In this document: positions 56,661-64,000 of the stretch, one piece after another
Numbering within the stretch: the first letter of the stretch is position 1
Layout of the letters: every line of letters begins with the position of its first letter
Assembly (NCBI GenBank): GCA_003993805.1
Contig: RSEF01000021.1
Location: 1,425,493 to 1,489,492, forward strand
Length of the DNA stretch: 64,000 nt
Reading direction: 5' to 3'
From: Himantopus leucocephalus
Taxonomy: Eukaryota > Chordata > Aves > Charadriiformes > Recurvirostridae
The notes under the pieces: model-generated
The model's database searches: none
The model's input: only the letters and a program-made list of their open reading frames with translations
What the model was told of the DNA's origin: nothing
Translations under genes and position numbers: made by a program

Positions 56661-58240
56661 CCCCTGCAGCCCACGCGGCCCAATGGCAGCGGCTGCGGCA
56701 GCCGAGCCCGTCCCTGCAGAGCCGCCTGCCCGCCCACCGCAGCCCCTGGCCCCACTGCGGCCCCCGGCCCTGCTGCAGCCCCACTGCAGCCCCCAGTGCA
56801 GCGCCCCACCTCCCTGCTCCCCTGAGCGCCGCAGAAACGCGTTTCCCTTTGGCCGCAGCCGCGCCAGAGCTGGAGATCAGGCAGGCTCAATACCGCTGGG
56901 TTTATTTTTGAGAGAGCAGGAGGGAGCCGCTCCCCTGTGGCCCTGGACCATTGCACTGCGTGCCCCGAGCAGGACCCTGCTGAGCCCCCAAAGCCATCGC
57001 GACCGCCCCCGGCTTCTCCCAGGCGCTGCTCGTGTCACCTTTGCTGCTCCCTGCGGCCCTCGCCTGGCAGCAGGCAGCTGCCTGCACCAACGCAGGGTAA
57101 CAGCAGCCATCGTCCTTACATGCTCCTGCAAGTCACTTCATGCGCACTCAGCGTCACTTAATCAGCGGCGGTATAATGAAGCTGAAGCGAGCTGGGGGGA
57201 CGCCTGCAGGAGGGATGGCCGGACCCCCCCCTGCCCCAGCCGCAGTGGGGGCTGCCGTGTGGCTTCTTTGCCTGCACTGCCACAAGCCGAGACACAAACT
57301 TATTGCAGGGCTTAGGGCTGGCTCTGTTTACACACCCTGGGGATCCGTGGTGCGATGAGCTCAGCTCTGCGATGAGCTCAGCCCTCCGCAATTTTCAGCA
57401 GGACCCGATACCCCTCATCCATCACTTCGTGGTAATGCTGGGGGGACCGAGCCCGGTGGCTGGGAAGTCTCCGGCAGCATTTGAGGAACTTTGCTGGGAA
57501 GCACCGCTGGACCGCCGGCACACGGGGCAGGGTTCTGCATCCCGAGGAGCCGGAGCATCCCAGCCCCTGGGGCCAACCCGCACCTCCGGGTCCTCTGAGC
57601 CAAAGGCGCTGCTGAACGCCCGGTTCCCTTCGTGCCGGCACTTTGGTGCTTCCCCAAGACCACTCCTGCCCCGTGAGTCTGTGACTGCAGGAGTTTCTGC
57701 AGAGCGATGCACAGAAAAGGAATAAAAGTGTTTTCTTCTGCAGCATGCGCCTGGGACGTGGGTGCAAGGGTGCCCCAAAAGCTTGTGTCGCACCAGGCTC
57801 CCTCTCCATCCCCATCCCCGGCCAGCACGACGGGGCAGGAGAGCGCAGGCACTGAGACACTGGGAGGATTTATGGCCGGGAAGCCCCCAGGAGCCAAAGC
57901 TCTGCTGGGCCAGCCCTGGGGATGCTCTGCAGACCGCAGCCTCCCAAACACGCTGCTGTCAGAGCAAGGGGAGGTGAAACTGCACACGGAATTAATTTGA
58001 ATATACAGACGAAGCCTCTGCACCTACTGATGAGCCTGAGCCCCTGTGGGTGAGGCACTGGGCTGGGGGAGCTGTGGGATCCCTGCCCCGGGCACCCCTG
58101 CGTCCCTCCCAGCTGCTCACGCGAGGGATGCAGGGGAGACGGTGCTGAGCATCTCCCCACTCGGGGTCCCTGTCCCCCTATTTGTGCCCCTGTGCTACCA
58201 GGTTTGCAAACAGCACCCTNGGAGTAGTCCATAGGCTTTA

Positions 58241-58266
58241 CCCCCCCCCCCCCCCCCAAAAAAAAA
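58241..58266. repeat. Poly-C/poly-A junction next to an ambiguous base
   Basis: Seventeen C are followed by nine A. A single N at 58220 lies 20 bp upstream, so base calling here is weak. Confidence 0.9.
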
Positions 58267-61048
58267 CCCACCACAGGAAAGGTGACTTTAGCACAATTAC
58301 CTACACTGCCCTGCTCTGCCTTGCAAATAATGGCTTTTGACCTGGTGCCTCCTGCCGTCACCCCTCTGTTGGTGCCCCGCGCTGGGTGCCGTGCCCCCCC
58401 CGCTGCAGCCCCGGCGCTGCAGGGATGCGCAGAGCAGCAGCCCTGCCCCTTCCCTCTGCCTGGGGAAGCCTCTGCTGCAGAGCAGCCTTCCCCCCGTCTG
58501 CCATCGCGGCCCGTGGGCTTGGACGTGTTTACAAACCGATCATTAAGACAACGAACGCGGCAGGCGTTGGGGATTGAGCTGTGACACGTGAGGTCGCCCG
58601 AGATCGCACTGAAGCGCAGGCACCCGGCGCCGTGCGGCTCCCCGAGTCAATGACACAGCCCAAAACCATGCGCAACACGTCAGATGGGGTTATTCCTGCT
58701 TTGCCGTCACGTACACCAGCACGAAAGTAACGGGGTCTGTCAGGCTGCCGAGCACCCGCGGGTCCCCGCTGTGCAGCACCAGCAGCTCGCGCCCCTTCCC
58801 AGCGAGCCCGTGGGCAAGCTCTCCGCCACGCATGGCCGAGCCACTGCCATGGCAGTGCTGACCCCCCCCCCCAGCACCCCACCTACCTGGCTCCGGTGCT
58901 CTAACGGAGATGTGCAGTCAGGAAGCAAAAAAAATGAAATACCCCCCCTCAGCTGCCGGCAGAGCTGGAGGCTCTGCAGGTTCCGGGAAGCGGCGCCGGT
59001 GCTGGTGCCGAGCAGCCGTGACAGCTGGAGGCAAACCCAGCAGGTGCCAATTCCTACCCCATTCCTGCTCCGTCCCTGGGAAAAAGCGTCCGGCAGAGGA
59101 GGGAGGCTGAGCCTTCGGCAGCCCGGGATGCGGCAGCACCCAGGGATGCTGCAGAGCGGTCCCTGCTGCTCTCACATCCTGACTCGGCAAGTTTGGCTCT
59201 GCCGTGGCGTGCAGCCGTGGCGTGCAGCCCGGCTCCCCATCCCGCCGGTGCCTTAACTGTGTCGGCGCCGCAGCCCGGCACCGGCAGCACGCGTGGGTGA
59301 GCGAGAGAGGAGGCTCGTCCAGCAGCCGTGGGGAGCCCGGAGCAGGACACTTCCATCACTGGATGCCTTTAAATCATGCTGGGTGTTTTTCTTAGAAAAT
59401 AAAATCAGGGTGTCTGCAGGTGATGCTGTGGGGCTCCCTCCCAGCACTGGGGCTGGCCCAGCCGCCGCGTCCTGCCGGACAGCCACCCGTCTTCCTTCGC
59501 TTCTCATCGGCTTTTGCTTTTTGGCCATCTTGGGCAAAAAACCCACCCCGGAGAGTGCGGTTCGGAGACACCCCGATAATGGGAGCACGCTGGTCCCCAG
59601 CAGCAACACAGCACTGTAATCCTCCAGCGATAACACCACCGATGCGGCCGGTGGCTGGAATGAACATGAAAACCGGAGGCCAAGCCAGCAAAAAGGGGTC
59701 AGGGTCTGGGAATTGCGCCGCAGCACTTCTTTCATTTATAAATTAGGAAAACCTGGTCCCTCTCCATCCGCTCAGTCCCGCTTAGCTTCACTGCAGCATC
59801 CTACCAGTTCCTCTGTCCCCCCGGTGCGGTCCTGCTGGCGACGGGGCCAGCAAGCACGGTGCCCACTCTGAACCGCGACAGCACTGATGCGAACCCACTC
59901 GGCACCGCTCTGGGGGGTGATCCCAGCAGGTTCCCCAGTTTCCCCACCGTGGCAGCTCCGCTAGCAGCGTGCGACAGACGGGGAATGATGTGAACCCCGT
60001 CCCGTTTGGGGAGTGCTCCCCAGCACCAGCACGGTGGCAGCTTTGCTTCCCCACCAGGCGGTGGAACCTATGCCCCCATGGCAAGGGAAACAGCCTTAAA
60101 AAGTAGAAGCTGGAGAGGGGCTCTTGTGCCAAAGAAACCCACGAGTTTAGGGCCCGGCTGAAGGAAAGGCCAAGGGAAGCGCTGGCAGCGGCTGGGCTGC
60201 AGGACAGGGCGTCCGCAGGAGGGGGTCCTCCTTTCCAATGACCCTACGTGTCATTTCGGGTAACGAAGCCACCATCTTCTGTAGAAAACACGATGGTTTT
60301 GTCTCCGCTGTGCGCCAAGCGGCTCCGATTACAAACCAGGGCAAGATGTTTTGGGAAAAAAACAACTTTGGCGTTCTCCTGCCTGCGCGTTTGCCAGCAC
60401 GTTGTGTCGCCGGGGTTCGCCCCCCGGCCTGTCCCCGGTGCGACGCCGAGGGGCCACAGGCCGCCCGCAGCCGGAGCATCGCCCCCGGGCTGCACTGCCG
60501 CGCCGGGGAACACACGGGTGGGCAGAACCCACCGTCCCCGCTCGGAGCGGGGGTCCTTGGCCGAGGACAGGGACCCCCTCGGCAGACAGCTGGCGGCGGG
60601 GCGAGGGGTCATCCAGGTGACCGGTAGCGAGCGGCGCCGTTACCGGGGGATGAGCAAAGCGCTGCCCGGCGCCAGGGAAAGGACAAAATCGGAGCCTGTG
60701 CGCGAACCTGCAGCTTTTCGGGAGGAGCAGTGCCCCGGAGGGGGCTGCCCGGGAGGGGGCTGCCCGGCGGAGGCCGGCTGCCGCCGGGGCCGGGGCAAGC
60801 ATCGCATCCCCCGTCCCGAGCATCTCCCCCCGTTCCCGCGGAGCGCCGTCGGGACCGCGCCTGCGCCGGCCGCCCCCCGAGAACGCCCGGCAGCGCTGGG
60901 AGGGTGTCCGGGGCGCAGCCGACCCTCCGCGGGAAAGGGGCACCGGCTGCCCCGCGCAGCCCCCCCCACCCCCCCGCCCCCGCCGCTCCCGGGCTACGAG
61001 ACGTTACCGGATGACACCGGGGACGGGCGGGCGGCGGCGTGGCCTTAC

Positions 61049-61400
61049 CGCAGCTCCGCCCGCGGCCGTGCCCGGCTCCGCCATCGCCCCCATCGCCCCC
61101 GCCATCGCCACCGCCCTCCCCATCGCCATCGCCATCGCCCCCCCGCCGGTCCCGTCCCCGTCCCCGCCGTCCCCGCACCTGCCCGCCGTCCGCCGCTCCC
61201 CACCGCTCCGCCGCGGCGCCCTCGTGGGGGGCAGGCCCCGCCCCGCCCCGCCCGCCGCCGATTGGCCGCGCCGCCCGCCTCTCCCGCCGCATGCAAATGA
61301 CGAGGGCTCCCGCGCCGCTTCCATTGGCTGCGACGCAGGCCGGGCCCCGCGCCTAGGCCACGCCCCCCGCGGTGCGGCACCATCGCCCTAGTAACCCGAT
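61049..61400 (-). promoter_or_regulatory. KCNAB2: CpG-island promoter with candidate KCNAB2 noncoding first exon
   Basis: On the minus strand a consensus donor (GCTGCG then GTAAGG) lies at 61049/61048, suiting a noncoding first exon spliced to the acceptor at 55365. Upstream of it on that strand are stacked GC boxes (61235-61255), two CCAAT boxes (plus-strand ATTGG at 61261-61265 and 61323-61327) and a perfect octamer ATGCAAAT (61291-61298). The head-to-head arrangement with NPHP4 suggests a bidirectional CpG promoter. The exon itself is inferred. Confidence 0.6.
61382..61395. promoter_or_regulatory. NPHP4: RFX X-box-like site upstream of NPHP4
   Basis: ATCGCCCTAGTAAC fits RYYNYYWWRRNRAC at 13 of 14 positions (C instead of W at position 7). 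RFX factors drive many ciliary genes through X-boxes, and NPHP4 is a transition-zone gene. Distance to the ATG is uncertain because a gap intervenes. Confidence 0.5.
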
Positions 61401-61426
61401 GCTGAGCCGGGCGCGACCATCCGCGC

Positions 61427-61732
61427 GGGGGGGGGGGGGGGGGGGCNNNNNNNNNNNNNNNNNNNNNNNNNNNNNNNNNNNNNNNNNNNNNNNNNNNNNN
61501 NNNNNNNNNNNNNNNNNNNNNNNNNNNNNNNNNNNNNNNNNNNNNNNNNNNNNNNNNNNNNNNNNNNNNNNNNNNNNNNNNNNNNNNNNNNNNNNNNNNN
61601 NNNNNNNNNNNNNNNNNNNNNNNNNNNNNNNNNNNNNNNNNNNNNNNNNNNNNNNNNNNNNNNNNNNNNNNNNNNNNNNNNNNNNNNNNNNNNNNNNNNN
61701 NNNNNNNNNNNNNNNNNNNNNNNNNNNNNNNN

Positions 61733-61807
<75 letters not shown>

Positions 61808-61813
61808 GGGGGG
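61427..61813. repeat. Poly-G tract with assembly gap
   Basis: Nineteen G, one C, 286 N (61447-61732), then 74 uninterrupted G, A, and six more G. It could be a true long G-tract (quadruplex-forming) or a sequencing artefact around an unresolved promoter stretch. The 286 N is not the 100-N default, so this gap was sized or partly filled. Confidence 0.93.
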
Positions 61814-61842
61814 TCAGTCCGGCGGGAGGTGCGGGTCGCAGC

Positions 61843-61935
61843 GGGTGTGTGTCTGCGCGCGTGCACGTGTGTCTGTGCATACACGGACGTACGTGTATGG
61901 GCCTCTGCATGCGCACGTGCACGTGAGTATACGGG
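61843..61935. repeat. Alternating purine-pyrimidine (GTGTGC/ACGT) stretch
   Basis: The sequence is nearly continuous alternation (GTGTGTGTCTGCGCGCGTGC, ACGTACGTGTATG, GCATGCGCACGTGCACGTG), which is prone to form Z-DNA. It lies between the poly-G tract and the NPHP4 start. Confidence 0.8.
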
Positions 61936-62309
61936 TCTGGTGGTACGGGAGGGGCGGGCCGGGGGGGGGGGCAGCAGGGCGGCGGGCCGGTGGGCCCGTA
62001 GGTCGGCCGGGCGGGGCGGCGGCGGCGGCTCTCCGTACCCTGGGGGGAGCGGTGGTGGCCCCTCCAGCCGCGCCGGTGGCCCCGCGGGGGCGCCCCGCTG
62101 AGCCGCCCCCCCTCCCGCGGGAGGGCCGCCGCGTCGCCGCGCGGGTGCCGCGGGGCCCCGGAGCCCTTCGGGACGTGCCCCGTCGGGGTCGTCCCCCTCG
62201 GCGGCTCCGGGGCGCGTTCCCGCAGCGTGCCTTTCCCTCCTCCGCTTGCCAGGCGAGCGCTCCCCGTAGCCCCACGCCGGGAGGGAGCGGCGGCCGTCGG
62301 GGGAGCGAC

Positions 62310-63169
62310 ATGGGCGAGTGGGAACGGGCGTTCCGGCAGCACCGCGCTGTCCCGCCGCACCGCCAGCGCCGCCGGGCGCGCCCGCCGGGCTCCGCCGCTT
62401 TCCGCTGTGTCCTGAAGCACCTGGAGGGGGCTGCCCTCGCCCAGGTAGGGGGGGCTCGGCCCCGCGGGGGAGAGCCCGGCGCTGCCTTCTCGGCCCAGCC
62501 CTCGGTTTCTGCCCGCCGCCGTCCCGCGGCGCCGCCGGGACCCGCCGGGTTCGGGGGCCGGAGCCCGCGAAGGTGGAGGTTTTCGAGACAACGTTGCTTG
62601 TTTTGGGGGGAACTAACTGTAAATCTCCCGGAAACGCAAATCAGAGCCGTGTCTCAATCCCATGCGTTTTCACCCGCAAATCCGAGTTAGCATTTAGTTA
62701 ATTTTTAATTTAATTTTTGTAAGCTTTTAATTTAGGTAAGCATTTGAAAATTAAAATCCCTGGTAACACTTTAAAAGTCTGCTGCCCCTTTATTATATGC
62801 TTAATATTCAGATTTCCCTCTTTTGCTTTGCTTGTTCGACCTGTGGCTTTCAGTACGGTTCTCCAGCGACGCACGAAGCTGTACGTGGCCGCGTGCCTGA
62901 TTTGGGCACTGACTGGAAAATGGGAATGACTCGTCCTCTCTTACTGAAGTGTGTTCTCTGCAGTCTGGGGCCGCTGAACTGGCGTGTCCCTGAGCAGGCC
63001 GGAACGCCGGTGCCTCCCGTCCTGTTGTGCCTTGCAGGGAGCTGAGTACCAGCTGCGCCTCTCCCTTTTCGACGCCACCTACCACCACTTCTTTGGGAGG
63101 ACGTGGAGGAGCGTTCGACGAGCTGCCCGCGCCGCCCCGCCGCGCCCGACCAGGGCGGCTTTCAACGAG
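62310..63169 (+). CDS. NPHP4: Nephrocystin-4, first two coding exons (partial)
   Basis: Exons 62310-62444 (45 codons, MGEWERAFRQ...AALAQ) and 63038-63169 (44 codons, GAEYQLRLSLFDATYHHFFGRTW...AAFNE), with donor GTAGGG at both. They match the human NPHP4 N-terminus I recall (MNDWHRIF, VPPHPQR, FQCVLKWLDG, then FFDVTYRHFFGRTW and FNE). NPHP4 is a large scaffold (about 1400 residues in human) of the NPHP1-4-8 module at the ciliary transition zone. The rest lies beyond position 64000. The junction lacks about eight residues (VLEVLSEV in human) between the conserved Q-G and the strand that follows. The start is set by homology and Kozak-like GCGACATGG. The arginine-rich stretch after PPHRQR is bird-specific or diverged. 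Confidence 0.88.
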
Positions 63170-64000
63170 GTAGGGTGCCGGGGGGCTGCGGGCGGGCAGG
63201 GGAGCGTCCGTGCCGGCTGGGTCAAGTCCAAGAAGGGAGGTTTGTAATGCGTGAAGGGGACAGATGTCTTTGCTCGAGTTCAGCCTGGAACCACTCTCCT
63301 TTGGTGCTGGTTTCTTCCGTCAGTCTGGTGCAAGTGGAGCTCAGAGAGCTCCGGGAGCGTGCCATCAGCTCGCCGTAGCCGGGAGCCTTTTAAAGCAGCA
63401 AGTCCTCATTGTGCACGGGCTCTGGCCTGTGATGGGTCGGCTGCTGCTGAGCCTTCTCTGCGGCGGTTTGTTCTCCTGCACGCAGGCAGACGGCAGCAGC
63501 AAACCCTTTTCCCTTCCAGTCCTTCCCGATCCGTTGCCCAGGGCACACCCCAGATGCTGCACGATTACTAAGCTTTTCTGCACGGTTTATTGGAATGGGG
63601 AAATTGGGGTCTTGGGCTACCTCTGGGGCTGGGCGACGGCGTGGGAGTGGCGGTGTGCCACCGTGTGCCGCCTGCTGTGTTCGGAGCCGGCGGCAGAGAG
63701 CAGTGTTTCTTCACAAGTGGGAAGGAAGAGAAGGAGCAGCCGCCTGCCCTCCGGCACAGCACTTTTCTCTCCTTACCTGGAAACCAAACTTGCCTGAAGC
63801 TGTGTTTCCATCCGCTGCTGATACTGGCAAAGCGGGGTGCCCCCTTACTGGGGAGATCCTGCTGCCCCGTAGCGTGAACGACAGGCGAGATGTCACGTTT
63901 TCCAATTAAACTTTTGCTTCCACCTCTTCTAGTGCTGTGTGCTGTGGATGAAATGTAGCACTGATTAGAGCCACGCTCCTTCATTTATTTAAATCAGTAG
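63170..64000 (+). other. NPHP4: NPHP4 intron 2 (partial)
   Basis: No exon equivalent to the next human segment (PLYFHTSLNHPH) could be found before the window ends, so the region is read as intron. No repeat element was recognised. Confidence 0.65.

Larger units (their letters stand above)
55365..60500. other. KCNAB2 first intron/upstream sequence, no coding exon seen
   Basis: GC-rich sequence without a supportable coding exon. It contains the minisatellite at 56255-56660 and a poly-C/poly-A junction at 58241-58266 with a single N at 58220. Several non-repetitive blocks with transcription-factor-like words may be regulatory, for example 57130-57190 (TCACTTAATCAGCGG, GGTATAATGAAGCTG) and 58520-58700 (GTGTTTACAAACCGATC, GACACGTGAGG, GAGTCAATGACACAG). 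Confidence 0.5.

Noticed and set aside
56065..56784. Long repetitive open frames on both strands
   Set aside because: Entirely explained by the GCATCC minisatellite; peptide is periodic with no known family.

Overview
This window is vertebrate nuclear DNA, almost certainly from a bird. The evidence is multi-exon genes with GT-AG introns, CR1 LINE tails, a bird-type endogenous retroviral LTR, and very GC-rich, compact, minisatellite-laden introns typical of an avian microchromosome. It matches the human 1p36.31 block in inverted orientation: RNF207 (minus, 3' end off the left edge), RPL22 (plus, complete), CHD5 (plus, complete), KCNAB2 (minus, complete) and NPHP4 (plus, only the first two coding exons). 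All exons were placed by hand from splice sites, reading frame and recalled family sequence. The reconstructed RPL22 (128 aa), CHD5 (1954 aa) and KCNAB2 (367 aa) close exactly in frame at the lengths I recall for the human proteins, which is a strong internal check.

Layout: 1-1.7 kb holds the RING/B-box half of RNF207. 1.7-3.1 kb is a divergent GC-rich spacer ending in the RPL22 promoter, with two perfect NRF1 sites and a 5'TOP-like tract. 3.1-5.8 kb is RPL22. About 0.5 kb later CHD5 begins behind a GC-box/YY1 promoter and runs to 37.4 kb in 41 coding exons. 37.4-41.26 kb is the convergent CHD5/KCNAB2 spacer, dominated by a roughly 1.6 kb alternating purine-pyrimidine (TATA/TGTA-rich) tract. 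41.26-55.32 kb is KCNAB2. 55.3-62.3 kb is KCNAB2 5' sequence and a CpG island shared head-to-head with NPHP4. NPHP4 starts at 62.31 kb and leaves the window on the right.

The most interesting signal lies inside the 9.3 kb KCNAB2 intron. There are two additional in-frame first exons, each ending in -GMKYR with a donor in the correct phase for the shared core. One (47803-48014) encodes a Kv-beta-1.2/beta-3-like N-terminus ([10 protein letters not shown]...), i.e. a candidate N-type inactivation ball on the KCNAB2 gene. The other (50910-51130) encodes an N-terminus I do not recognise. Other points: an internal CpG-rich block with a perfect RFX X-box in CHD5 intron 2, a 13/14 X-box in the NPHP4 upstream island, a solo LTR antisense in CHD5 intron 6, and three assembly gaps that all fall in repetitive or promoter sequence.

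Functionally the genes are neighbours by ancient synteny, not a pathway: a cardiac RING protein, a 60S ribosomal protein, a neuronal/testis chromatin remodeller, a Kv channel beta subunit and a ciliary transition-zone protein.
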